Origin: Hyphomicrobium methylovorum
GTDB lineage: Bacteria; Pseudomonadota; Alphaproteobacteria; Rhizobiales; Hyphomicrobiaceae
DNA length: 64,000 bases
Direction of reading: 5' to 3'
NCBI RefSeq assembly: GCF_013626205.1
Contig: NZ_QHJE01000001.1
Coordinates: 1,964,501 to 2,028,500 of the forward strand
The notes under the pieces are model-generated. The model was not told the DNA's origin. It saw nothing but the letters and a program-made list of their open reading frames with translations, and searched no databases. This document shows, piece after piece, positions 35,586 to 45,539 of the stretch (position 1 is the first letter of the stretch; every line of letters begins with the position of its first letter). The position numbers were made by a program, and so were the translations under genes.

Positions 35586-36188
35586 ATGAAATTGCTTCTC
35601 GGTACGTCAGCGGTTGCCGTTTTATTTGCTACGGCTTCCTTCGCGCAAAATACGAATACGCCGAACACGACCACGCCGAATACGAGCATCGATAAGACGC
35701 TGCCTGAAAGCATGCAGATTCAGCAGAGAGCGCAGCGGCAGTATTCCACCGAGCCCGCTCAGCAGAAAACGGATCAAGAAAATCCTTCAACCGAAGCGCC
35801 GGGAAATCCCACGTCGACGGTTGGCCGTAACCGCATCGATCCCGCTGCACCTAGTCGTCAACGCTTGCAAATCGACGAAGGTCAGAGCGCGCGGGCTCGC
35901 GAAAATCCCGATGCGAACGCGCCGCAGGACGGACGAGGTACGTCCTACAATTCAGTCATTCGTGGCGCACCTTCGAGCAGTGGCACCAGTACGGGTGAAA
36001 GCGGGGCTTCGAATTCCGGCGTAAGCGGCTCCTCCACATCGACATCGCCAAGCGCAACGCCTTCCACCGGTAGCTCGAGTTCGATTGGATCGTCGCCGAG
36101 TTCTGGATCTACGGGTTCGAGCGGCGCGTCGTCAGGATCCGCCGGTGGTGGATCATCGGGCGGTGGCGGTGGTGGCGGCGGAAGCTAA
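35586..36188 (+). CDS. secreted Ser/Gly/Thr-rich low-complexity protein
   Basis: A 200-residue exported protein. MKLLLGTSAVAVLFATASFAQ is a clear signal peptide with the AQ cleavage end. The mature part is low in hydrophobic residues, with Asn/Thr/Pro-rich sequence followed by a long Ser/Gly/Thr run ending GGGSSGGGGGGGGS. It lacks a recognisable domain and is probably disordered. CGAGGAGAACGCCG precedes the ATG. Low complexity makes homology searching unreliable. Confidence 0.7.
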   Translation: MKLLLGTSAVAVLFATASFAQNTNTPNTTTPNTSIDKTLPESMQIQQRAQRQYSTEPAQQKTDQENPSTEAPGNPTSTVGRNRIDPAAPSRQRLQIDEGQSARARENPDANAPQDGRGTSYNSVIRGAPSSSGTSTGESGASNSGVSGSSTSTSPSATPSTGSSSSIGSSPSSGSTGSSGASSGSAGGGSSGGGGGGGGS

Positions 36189-36276
36189 TGCGCCAACAGG
36201 CGTTCCATCCCGATTTGCGCGAGCGCTTTGCGTGTGCTTGCGATGCGAAGGCGAGAATAAACACAGGATATGAGTA

Positions 36277-36495
36277 ATGGACAAAGATCGCGATACACCG
36301 CGCAGGCCGAAGGAAACTGAGAATGGGCCTGACAAATCGAAGTCGCGCCAATCCCGCACTCCAACGCCAATAGAAAGAGCCGAAGCAGAGAAGGAGGATC
36401 ACGTCGCTCGACGCGAAGGGTTACCGCTCCCCCGCGAGGATGGCGATGCGAAGAGTGTCGACGGTCAGCATGATCGCGCAGATCGACGGAACTAA
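36277..36495 (+). CDS. hypothetical 72-residue highly charged protein
   Basis: Charged small protein, rich in Arg, Lys, Asp and Glu with no hydrophobic segment (for example KDRDTPRRPKETENGPDK and EAEKEDHVARREG). AGGA lies 8 bases before the ATG. It sits between the Ser/Gly-rich protein and the PhnA-like membrane protein on the same strand. Its composition is typical of small stress-associated disordered proteins, but this is only a suggestion. Confidence 0.5.
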   Translation: MDKDRDTPRRPKETENGPDKSKSRQSRTPTPIERAEAEKEDHVARREGLPLPREDGDAKSVDGQHDRADRRN

Positions 36496-36597
36496 AACGC
36501 GGATGCGCGCGCTGTTCGAATGCACCGGCCGCTAAGCCAATCGGCGATCGGCCTAGCCGAGATCACGGATTTCCACGATCGATATTGGAGCATTTAA

Positions 36598-37491
36598 ATG
36601 GCCATAAGTAGTTTGACCGAAGACGTCATAGCCGTAACGGAAGCGCCGACGGCGCAAAAGCATGTTGATTGGGCCGCGATCTTCGGAGCGGCCCTTATTG
36701 CGACGGCAAGCGCGCTCATTTTTTCCGCAGCGGGCGCAGCGCTTGGATTTGCCGTGATTTCTCCTTGGACCGGCGCGCCATCTGCGAAGAGCCTTGGTCT
36801 CGCGGCCGCAGCCTGGTTCACGCTCAGCACGCTTTATGCGGCGGCGATTGGCGGATACTCGGTCGGCCGTTTGCGAACGACTGCGCTGGATGCTTCGCTA
36901 GATGAACGCTCGATCCGTGATGGTTTCAATGGCCTGATTGTTTGGGGTGTAGGCGTTGCCGCTTCCGTGCTTCTCGCTGGCAGTCTCTTAGGATCGGCCG
37001 TCAATAAAGCGGTCGACGCTGCATCTGCAGTCGCTGGACCAACGATCGCGGAAGCAGTGAAGACGTCGAGCGGACAAGGCCAAGCCTTTTTCGATTACTA
37101 CATCGATCGCGCCATTCGTCCTGGTCCGACTGCATCCGCGCAGCCTGCGGATACGACGAACGTGAAGCCGGAGTTGACGCTGGTATTGGCGCGAAGTCTG
37201 GCATCTGGCGCGATTTCCAATGATGACCGCGCGTATGTGCAGGCTGTCGTTGCGCGGCATACCGGTCTGAGCGAGGCGGATGCGAAGGTACGGGTCGATC
37301 AGTTGGTCGATGACACCCGCGCTGCATACGTAAAAGCGGAAACGGCAGCGAAGGAAGCCGCAGACACTGCACGGAAGGCTGCAGCTTCGGCCGCTATCTG
37401 GGCCGCGATCATCACGCTGCTTGCCGCCATCTCGTCCTGGTACGCCGCCGTAATTGGCGGACAGCACCGGGATCAACGATCACCCATTTAA
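36598..37491 (+). CDS. PhnA-like membrane protein of unknown function
   Basis: A 297-residue membrane protein. Helices lie near 25–48 (IFGAALIATASALIFSAAG), 66–88, 113–133 and 270–288. Between them are two polar regions, one with PVDDTRAAYVKAETAAKEAADTARKAAA-like helix (in part). It matches the family commonly labelled PhnA-like protein in Hyphomicrobiales; that label does not imply phosphonate metabolism. GGAGCATTTAA precedes the ATG. The DUF3309 gene follows at 11 bases. Confidence 0.75.
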   Translation: MAISSLTEDVIAVTEAPTAQKHVDWAAIFGAALIATASALIFSAAGAALGFAVISPWTGAPSAKSLGLAAAAWFTLSTLYAAAIGGYSVGRLRTTALDASLDERSIRDGFNGLIVWGVGVAASVLLAGSLLGSAVNKAVDAASAVAGPTIAEAVKTSSGQGQAFFDYYIDRAIRPGPTASAQPADTTNVKPELTLVLARSLASGAISNDDRAYVQAVVARHTGLSEADAKVRVDQLVDDTRAAYVKAETAAKEAADTARKAAASAAIWAAIITLLAAISSWYAAVIGGQHRDQRSPI

Positions 37492-37502
37492 TGGAGTAGA
37501 GC

Positions 37503-37658
37503 ATGCTATCTACCGTACTCCTCATCATCATTGTGCTGGCACTCATTGGTGCGCTGCCAACTTGGAATTATAGCCGCGATTGGGGCTATGGGCCCTCGGG
37601 CATCGTTTCCGTCGCGCTGTTGTTGCTCATCGTCATGGCGCTGCTCGGCCGGTTCTGA
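37503..37658 (+). CDS. DUF3309 small membrane protein
   Basis: A 51-residue peptide of two hydrophobic helices (TVLLIIIVLALIGALPTW and GIVSVALLLLIVMALLG) joined by NYSRDWGYGPS, the DUF3309 signature. GGAG lies 6 bases before the ATG. It follows the PhnA-like gene by 11 bases, so the two form an operon ending at the terminator at 37680. Such proteins are frequent in Hyphomicrobiales and of unknown function. Confidence 0.88.
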   Translation: MLSTVLLIIIVLALIGALPTWNYSRDWGYGPSGIVSVALLLLIVMALLGRF

Positions 37659-37679
37659 AGAAATTCCGAATCCCATTGG

Positions 37680-37713
37680 AAAAGTCCCTGCCGGTTTCAG
37701 CGAGGACTTTTTT
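37680..37713 (+). terminator. rho-independent terminator after the DUF3309 gene
   Basis: AAAAGTCC (37680–37687) pairs with GGACTTTT (37704–37711) and is followed by T residues. It is 21 bases beyond the stop. Confidence 0.75.
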
Positions 37714-37783
37714 GTTTGCGGTTGTTGTCAGGAGAAAAGGAGCTCTGTGCGATTTCGATGGGAGAACAGTTGTGTCGCAATCG

Positions 37784-37987
37784 TCACCGCTCAGCAGGTG
37801 TTCCCGCCAAGACGATCGCTTTGAGTTTCTTTGGGTCGCGCTCGCCGTCATCGAGGGCCGCGAACAGTCGACGGGTCATTTCGGCGACCGGATTTTCCAG
37901 GCCCCGAATTTTAGCTTCGGAGATCGCCGCGCCGAGAATTCGATGAAATGATTTCAGTTCGTCGGAATGGTAGCCAACGCCGTCCAT
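37784..37987 (-). CDS. hypothetical 67-residue protein
   Basis: A small protein whose middle reads DELKSFHRILGAAISEAKIR and MTRRLFAALDDGERDPKKLK, consistent with two or three helices. GGAA lies 7 bases before the ATG at 37987. Similar short proteins with a YHSDELKxx-type beginning are common in Hyphomicrobiales, as far as I remember. No function is known. Confidence 0.55.
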   Translation of the reverse strand: MDGVGYHSDELKSFHRILGAAISEAKIRGLENPVAEMTRRLFAALDDGERDPKKLKAIVLAGTPAER

Positions 37988-39792
<1,805 letters not shown>

Positions 39793-39800
39793 TATTTAAC

Positions 39801-39834
39801 GGTGCGGCATCCCCAAAATGGGGTATGCCGCACC
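39801..39834 (+). terminator. hairpin after gdhA
   Basis: GGTGCGGCAT-CCCC pairs with GGGG-TATGCCGCACC (one bulged base) around an AAAAT loop. It lies 9 bases after the gdhA stop. There is no T-tract, so it may stabilise the 3' end or act with Rho. Confidence 0.6.
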
Positions 39835-39987
39835 ACTTCGGCGCTAAAATCAGCCGTTTAATGAATTGATTTCGGATTATATTTACCAGCACGACGTTCA
39901 GTTCAGGCTAAAGCCCCATCAATTCGTATATGGAACCGCGCTTCGTCGGCTGGGGTTCTCCCGGTTAGGTGATCGGGATTTGTTGTT

Positions 39988-40509
39988 GTGGTGTTGCGTC
40001 ATTTGAGAATTGCCCCGGTGTCCGCCTATTTCGGCGGCGTATTTTCATTGATTGCTATCATTGCGGTGTCAGTCGAGGCGCTTGGCGTTGCGGTCGTCAA
40101 GAGCGTGGCCGAGGCTGAGACCAGCAGCGAGCGCCCCGTTTCGCGTGTCGATATCGGCCTTGAGCGTGCCCACCGGATTGCAATGTGGCGGCCCAAGGCG
40201 AGAAAGCCGATTATCGTCGCCAGCACGGAGCTCGATAGCGAAGCCGCCGCTTTCGCGATGGCGCAGAGAATGGATCTCGCTCAGCATTTGGCATCGGAAG
40301 AGTTCGAGGAGATTCAGGTCGTGGCTGCTGAGCCGCCACTGGATCCCGTTCCGCCGGCGCAGCCTGAAGTCGCGCGGCGGCCACCTCCGGTCCTTGCTCG
40401 CGCGCCGGCTGTTGCGGGTTGGATAAAGCGCACGACCAAGACGTCCAAATTTCTCGTCGAAGATCCGGTGGCGCGCATTATCGAGCGCAGCTTACGGGCT
40501 GAGATCTGA
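39988..40509 (+). CDS. hypothetical membrane-anchored protein
   Basis: A 173-residue protein with one N-terminal hydrophobic segment (about 12–36, SAYFGGVFSLIAIIAVSVEALGV) and a soluble Pro/Glu/Ala-rich remainder ending KFLVEDPVARIIERSLR. No domain is recognised. The start is GTG; GTG codons at 39988 and 39991 are both available. Its end overlaps the end of the convergent gene by 18 bases. Confidence 0.5.
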   Translation: MVLRHLRIAPVSAYFGGVFSLIAIIAVSVEALGVAVVKSVAEAETSSERPVSRVDIGLERAHRIAMWRPKARKPIIVASTELDSEAAAFAMAQRMDLAQHLASEEFEEIQVVAAEPPLDPVPPAQPEVARRPPPVLARAPAVAGWIKRTTKTSKFLVEDPVARIIERSLRAEI

Positions 40510-41022
40510 AGCGCCGCCGAGATTGGCTTGGCGGCACCTTCCGCCGAGGTTGCGGTATTCATTGCTTCGAAGTCCCGTCTCCAGAAACACCGCCTTTTTG
40601 GCGTTGAGGTCCAGACCGTAGAGAACGATGCGCGTCGCGCCGTCCGGTGACGTGATCACCGGCGCGTCGTCTTCATCGAGGGAGTACTGCCAATTCGGGC
40701 GATCATCGGCTTCGAAGATCTTTTCAGTTCCGTCGCGTTCAGCTTGTGCTGTTTGCATAAAGCGGGGCGGCGCATCCTTTGGAACCGCAACGTCGAAGTC
40801 GAAGCGCACAACGATGGTTGCGCGTGTGAAGTCGTGGAACCAACACGTCATGGATGGTTTTGCAGCAGCGGGCGATGCTGCAGACGCTTCTTTTTGCGGC
40901 GCGGCGGTTTCGGATGTGGACGTCTGATAAAACGAAGGCGCTACGAAAATGACTGTGAGGGTCGCGACTGCGATACCGGCCAAGAGTAGCATCATAGACT
41001 TGGCATAGGCAGGGTCGTTCAT
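40492..41022 (-). CDS. hypothetical single-pass membrane protein with periplasmic domain
   Basis: A 176-residue protein. Residues 9–28 are a membrane anchor (AKSMMLLLAGIAVATLTVIF). After an Ala/Ser-rich linker, the soluble part includes TCWFHDFTRATIVVRFDFDV, FEADDRPNWQYSLDEDD and ATRIVLYGLDLNAKKAVFLETG, which look like a compact beta-rich domain with one cysteine near its start. The family is not recognised. ATG 41022 follows a TTG at 41025. Confidence 0.6.
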   Translation of the reverse strand: MNDPAYAKSMMLLLAGIAVATLTVIFVAPSFYQTSTSETAAPQKEASAASPAAAKPSMTCWFHDFTRATIVVRFDFDVAVPKDAPPRFMQTAQAERDGTEKIFEADDRPNWQYSLDEDDAPVITSPDGATRIVLYGLDLNAKKAVFLETGLRSNEYRNLGGRCRQANLGGASDLSP

Positions 41023-41282
41023 CAAATACGGCTCGCTTTTTTTGATTTTCAGGAAAGGCGCGCAGCTTCACGCGCCGCAGACTTGCGCTTTCCCGACCGG
41101 GTTGGAAGATTGGTCGGGACTACAATAGCTTCGCTTGACGTCGAATGGCAGTGGAGCGCGGACACAAGTTTGCGAGCGGACTGGATTGAGCAGCTTGCCT
41201 TCGCATCCATCTGCTGTCGTTGATATTGGCCGACGTCGGCATCGCGCTGGGAATGGGACAATCCGGACTGGGAAAGATTGGC

Positions 41283-42482
41283 ATGATCGGAAATTTTGCT
41301 CGCACGATTTTCGCATCGCTCCTTTGGCACATCGGCTTCGCCGCGCTGATCGCCAGTGTATTCGCGGTACCTGCGAACGCGCAGATGCCGTTCTATGATG
41401 CGTCCGCAAGTGATCTCATTGGCAAGCCGGGAACGATTATTCGCCAAGAGTCTGTTTCGGGCGCGCCGTCCGATTCCCTCGCGTATCGCGTGCTGTATCG
41501 CTCAACGAGCTTCGATGGGCAGCCAATTGCTGTATCGGGTTTGATCATCATCCCGACAACGCCGGAACCGGTTGGCGGACGGAAGGTGATCGCTTGGGCC
41601 CATCCGACATCGGGCATTGTCCCGCACTGCGCCCCATCGCTTGCTCTGTTCAAGTTTCAACAGATCCAGGGTCTGCGCGATATGCTGGATCACGGCTACA
41701 TCGTTGCCGCGACCGACTATCCCGGTCTCGGCACGCCCGGTCCGCATCCCTATCTCGTTGGGAAAAGCGAGGGTTACGCTGTGCTCGATTCAATCCGTGC
41801 TGCGCGCGCGGTGGCGCAAACGGGTACGATCCATCGCACTGCGTTATGGGGGCATTCGCAGGGTGGTCAGGCGGTTCTCTATGCAGGCTTGCTCGCAAAG
41901 AGCTATGCGCAGGAGCTCGAAATCACCGGTATAGCGGCCGCGGCGCCCGCGACAGAACTCGGTACGTTGTTGGATGATGACCTCGCCACGCCGGGCGGGA
42001 AGAACTTGCTCGCCATGACCTTGTGGTCCTGGTCACGCGTTTTCAATGCCCCGCTCACGGGCGTCGTCGATCCAGAAGCGATCGCCGTCATTGATCGTCT
42101 CGCCAATGTTTGCCTGGAATCCCTCATTGACGTTATGCCGAGGCGCCGCGCGGGAGAAAATCTGGAGCGCCGCTTTCTCCTCGTTAAAAATTTGACCAAG
42201 CGGGAGCCATGGCAATCGCTGCTGGCGGAGAACACGATCGGCACGTTGCCCTCGAACATCCCCGTGTTTCTCATCCAAGGATCCACGGACGACACCATCC
42301 GCCCCGCTGTCACGCGGGACTACATGCGAAAGCTCTGCGCCGCAGGAAGCCGCGTGCAGATGCTAACGGTTCCGGGCGTTGGTCATGGAATGATTGCGGT
42401 CAAGACTTCGCGCGAGGCCATTAGCTGGCTGTCCGAAAGGTTCGCGGGACAACCTGCAACAAGTGGCTGCGACTCGCCTTAA
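41283..42482 (+). CDS. secretory lipase-type alpha/beta hydrolase
   Basis: A 399-residue exported hydrolase of the secretory lipase (LIP) family. From ATG 41283 a signal peptide runs to PANAQ. Segments typical of the family are VIAWAHPTSGIVPHCAPS, YIVAATDYPGLGTPGPHPY, the nucleophile elbow LWGHSQGGQ and a late FLIQGSTDDTIRP (acid) and VPGVGHGMI (His). Upstream ATGs at 41253 and 41220 are in frame with weaker signals. It probably acts in the periplasm or outside on esters or lipids. Confidence 0.88.
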   Translation: MIGNFARTIFASLLWHIGFAALIASVFAVPANAQMPFYDASASDLIGKPGTIIRQESVSGAPSDSLAYRVLYRSTSFDGQPIAVSGLIIIPTTPEPVGGRKVIAWAHPTSGIVPHCAPSLALFKFQQIQGLRDMLDHGYIVAATDYPGLGTPGPHPYLVGKSEGYAVLDSIRAARAVAQTGTIHRTALWGHSQGGQAVLYAGLLAKSYAQELEITGIAAAAPATELGTLLDDDLATPGGKNLLAMTLWSWSRVFNAPLTGVVDPEAIAVIDRLANVCLESLIDVMPRRRAGENLERRFLLVKNLTKREPWQSLLAENTIGTLPSNIPVFLIQGSTDDTIRPAVTRDYMRKLCAAGSRVQMLTVPGVGHGMIAVKTSREAISWLSERFAGQPATSGCDSP

Positions 42483-42699
42483 GTCGATGTTGTAAAAAGC
42501 GAATTCGGCAAACGCGCTGCGCGGCACCATTTTTTACGGCAACCCAAGTTGCTGCGTGCCGTTCTATTTTCTGGATTATTTCCAGTGGAACAGGCCAAAG
42601 CTCACTGCGAGGCGTGCAACGGCTGGTCTACGCAACGGGAGAGCTTCATATTAGGTTTGGGGAAAGAGCGACAAACGTGAAGGGTCCTGGCCGTTATCC

Positions 42700-43986
42700 A
42701 TGCTGCTTCGAACAATTGCCATTGTTGTTTCGGTGCTCGCGCACGGCATGGTCGGTTATGCGATTTGGCCGTGGCTCGAAAGAGAAAATACCGAAGTTCT
42801 CGAACTGGGTATCGGGAACAGCATCGAACTCTCCCCGCAAGGTTTGATCGCAAATGAAGTGACGACGCTGGGCGATAGCGTCGAGAGTTTGGAGACGCAA
42901 GAGGTCGTCCCCGTCGATCAGAAAAGCCCCACGCCGAAGCCGCCGGTCGAGGCTCCGACAGAACATTTGCAAGACGTTGCTGATCGCGCGGTGAAAATGG
43001 CGCCGCGTGAGGTTGCTTCGCTGGAGGAACAAAAGCCGACGCCCAAAGCGCCAGCCGCTTCCGCTCCGCGGCAGCTTCACGATGTGCCAGACAGAACGGC
43101 GAAAAGTGCGTCGCCTGAGTCAGCCCTTCTGGATGATCAAAACCCGACGCCGCAAGCGCCCGTCGTATCATCCACCGACCCGTTGGCGAATGTCGACGTG
43201 GTCGAAAACAAAAGCACGCCAGCGCTCGATACTACGTCCGAACTGACGCCATCGCCGAAAACTCCGATCCTCTCGCCTGCGGATCAGCTTCAAGGGCTCG
43301 AAGCGCAAGAAACCAGCGCAGCTGAGCAGGAAGTTGCCAGCGCTGCTCAGTCTCCTCTGCCGAAACCCGTCCAGGCGCTCAAGGCTGCAAAGGCTGGCGA
43401 TTTGCCGATGCCGGAACAGCTACATGACCGGCTCGATCAAGAGAAAAGCGCTGCCGAACTGGAAATGATAAGCGCTTCGTCTTCTGCTCTTCCGGCTCCG
43501 CTGAGTGCTCTTAAATCGGACAACGCCAGAGTCGCACCGCCGGAACGGCTGAGGGAAACGAACGAGATTGCGAAGGTTGATGAGCCGTTGCCGCCTGATC
43601 CCGTCAAATCCGAGCGTCCGGAAGAAAGGGAATTGATAGCGCAGCCCGAGCAGGTCGCGATCGTCACTGAGCTGAGTTCGGGCGAAGAGAAGATGGGCGG
43701 GAACGCACAGATCCTCGGCATCTACATGGGAAAAATAAACGCCAAGGTTCAGCGCGCCAAGGTCAATCCGCGTTCGCAGCAAACGGGAAGAGTGCTTCTT
43801 AGATTTACGGTAGCAACCGACGGCTCGCTCGTGTCGAAGCAGGTGGAGTCTTCGTCAGGATATCAAGTGCTCGATGATGCGGCTCTTGCTGCGATTGAAC
43901 GTGCCGCGCCGTTCCCTGCTGTTCCCGCGGAAGTGGGTTTGAAACCGATGACCTTCACGCAGGTTTTTCGGTTTATCGTCCGCTAG
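42700..43986 (+). CDS. TonB-family energy transducer with long repetitive linker
   Basis: A 428-residue protein. Residues 3–25 form the membrane anchor (RTIAIVVSVLAHGMVGYAIW). The long periplasmic linker holds repeats such as SPTPKPPVEAPT, QKPTPKAPAASAP, QNPTPQAPVVSS, and the C-terminal TonB domain (about 335–428) has GRVLLRFTVATDGSLVSKQVESSSG and ALAAIERAAPFPAVP. It would transmit proton-motive force to outer-membrane receptors, such as the siderophore receptor at 45540. ExbB/ExbD are not in the window. Confidence 0.88.
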   Translation: MLLRTIAIVVSVLAHGMVGYAIWPWLERENTEVLELGIGNSIELSPQGLIANEVTTLGDSVESLETQEVVPVDQKSPTPKPPVEAPTEHLQDVADRAVKMAPREVASLEEQKPTPKAPAASAPRQLHDVPDRTAKSASPESALLDDQNPTPQAPVVSSTDPLANVDVVENKSTPALDTTSELTPSPKTPILSPADQLQGLEAQETSAAEQEVASAAQSPLPKPVQALKAAKAGDLPMPEQLHDRLDQEKSAAELEMISASSSALPAPLSALKSDNARVAPPERLRETNEIAKVDEPLPPDPVKSERPEERELIAQPEQVAIVTELSSGEEKMGGNAQILGIYMGKINAKVQRAKVNPRSQQTGRVLLRFTVATDGSLVSKQVESSSGYQVLDDAALAAIERAAPFPAVPAEVGLKPMTFTQVFRFIVR

Positions 43987-44032
43987 GGACGCGCTGCGAG
44001 GTCATAATTGTATTAGCGGGTTCCTCAAACGA

Positions 44033-44058
44033 ATGCCCCGGCGCGTGCGCCGAGGCAT
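44033..44058. terminator. bidirectional hairpin between tonB-like gene and small secreted gene
   Basis: ATGCC-C-CGGCGC (44033–44044) and GCGCCG-A-GGCAT (44047–44058) form an 11-pair stem with one mismatch and a GT loop. It lies between two convergent stops. Confidence 0.6.
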
Positions 44059-44085
44059 CGAGACTTCAAGTCATTCAATCGGGAC

Positions 44086-44319
44086 TCATTGATCCGAAGG
44101 GTTTGCTTTCTTTTCCTCGGGCTTAACGGCTGGGCCTGATTTTGATCCGGTTGGCCCATGGCTTCCGGCTCCTTCAGATGACGCGGGTTTCGCGGTCTTG
44201 GAGCTTTCGGCTTGTCCCGTTTCCTGATCGGACGATTTGACCGTTGAATCCGTGGTGTCCGCAAACGTTGGAGTCGCGAGCAGCAGCGCGCCTGAAGCGA
44301 GGATTAGATATCGATACAT
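44086..44319 (-). CDS. small secreted hydrophilic protein
   Basis: A 77-residue exported protein from ATG 44319, where AAAGGAGAACC gives a strong ribosome binding site. The signal peptide MYRYLILASGALLLATPTFA is followed by a Ser/Thr/Lys/Glu-rich mature part of low complexity. No domain is recognised. It lies downstream of a membrane protein gene on the same strand. Confidence 0.65.
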   Translation of the reverse strand: MYRYLILASGALLLATPTFADTTDSTVKSSDQETGQAESSKTAKPASSEGAGSHGPTGSKSGPAVKPEEKKANPSDQ

Positions 44320-44449
44320 TGGTTCTCCTTTCTTGCCTCTGTGGTCAACGGAGGGAGGCGCGAGCCGTTCCGATAAAACATTGGCGAAAGCTCTGAGACC
44401 CAAGACTCGAAGTAGCAGCCACTGGACCGTACTGATCGGCTGCGGCCTT

Positions 44450-44707
44450 TCAGTTCGCGGATGACCACGTGTTCGAAATTCCAAGCTTAGTGAGAAAAAC
44501 TCCCGGATCGTTTCCTGCCGCGCTCCAAATTAGAAACGCCGCAATGAGTACATGAACGGCGAGCGCCAAACTGTAGACGAAGGGGCGATCGTCGATTTTA
44601 AATTCGATCCCGCGGCTAAAAACGGATCCGCTGTGGACGGCGCGAATGATCGTCCAGATTACAAAAACAGCGAGGCATCCAAAGACGATCCGGGCATAAA
44701 GAGGCAT
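44450..44707 (-). CDS. hypothetical 85-residue membrane protein
   Basis: Two hydrophobic helices are visible (ARIVFGCLAVFVIWTIIRAV and YSLALAVHVLIAAFLIWSA) joined by a polar loop, HSGSVFSRGIEFKIDDRPF. The C-terminus is a short polar tail. ATG at 44707. No family recognised. It precedes the small secreted protein gene (130 bases) on the same strand. Confidence 0.55.
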   Translation of the reverse strand: MPLYARIVFGCLAVFVIWTIIRAVHSGSVFSRGIEFKIDDRPFVYSLALAVHVLIAAFLIWSAAGNDPGVFLTKLGISNTWSSAN

Positions 44708-45047
44708 ATCGATCCGATCACAAAAGCATTGGTTTGAGTGCTCTTCATCACGGCAATTGCGGCTGATTGAGCCCAGCCAGAATCAGATTTCATATTAACA
44801 GTAGGATGATAATTCAGGCAGTGCGGTGCGCGCTGATTCATGCTGTGCGCGCCAGACATGCTGAATTTTCTTTGCTTCCTGTTCAGTTCTTCCGTCTAGC
44901 CGGCCATTCGATATTTTGGCCGTTTCAAAGTGAATATTGAGAAAGCAAATAGCTGAAGCATTCCCTTGTCTTACTGGGAATGACAGGCCAAAGATGAGCT
45001 GTCAGAACAGACGAAAATGGCGCGGAAATCGGGGCAATAGGACGAGC
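44708..45047. other. divergent intergenic region without a visible gene
   Basis: The stretch is relatively AT-rich for this genome and probably contains promoters for both flanking genes. No operator, RNA or coding frame is convincing. Confidence 0.35.
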
Positions 45048-45458
45048 GTGGATAATTCAAAATTCCGAGCGATGCATCAAAGAGGCATTTGGCTCGCCGT
45101 CGGTTTGATACTGGTGACGGTGATGATGTCATCTGCGACGTATGCTTCACCCTCATGTTCCGACGCATTCCGCGCACTGAAGGAATTCGAAACAACCGAC
45201 GCGGACAGACACAACCAAGACGTCGAGGCGCTCCGTGCAGCTGACATGGCCGATCAGAACTGTACGCCTGAAAATCTCGCTCGCGCCGATCGGATATACG
45301 AACGCGCGAAGGCAAAAGCGCCGTTGGCGCGAGCATTTGTGCTGGCTTGCGCTGACAGGCGGGACTTCAGCCGGATCGTCAAAATCTACGACTACGATAA
45401 GGTGTTGGACCCCGTACCATCCGATCTTCACGCCGCATGCGCACGGAATGCAAAGTGA
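45048..45458 (+). CDS. hypothetical secreted protein with four cysteines
   Basis: About 136 residues from GTG 45048 (AGGA 5 bases upstream; ATG 45072 is the alternative). A signal peptide (GIWLAVGLILVTVMMSSATYA) precedes a helical domain with PSCSDAF, DQNCTPEN, VLACADR and HAACARN; the four cysteines suggest two disulfides in the periplasm. The middle (DADRHNQDVEALRAADMADQ) is strongly helical. No family recognised. Confidence 0.55.
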   Translation: MDNSKFRAMHQRGIWLAVGLILVTVMMSSATYASPSCSDAFRALKEFETTDADRHNQDVEALRAADMADQNCTPENLARADRIYERAKAKAPLARAFVLACADRRDFSRIVKIYDYDKVLDPVPSDLHAACARNAK

Positions 45459-45539
45459 AGGAACGACCGGTCACATAAACGACCGTCGACGGAGAGATCT
45501 AGCAAGCTGTCGGCACCCAAGTTTTCGAACGGTCTCGCG

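Noticed and set aside
35586-36188. Ser/Gly run as a possible repeat array or CRISPR
   Set aside because: The repetition is codon-level low complexity inside a protein with a signal peptide. No regular repeat–spacer structure exists here or elsewhere in the window.
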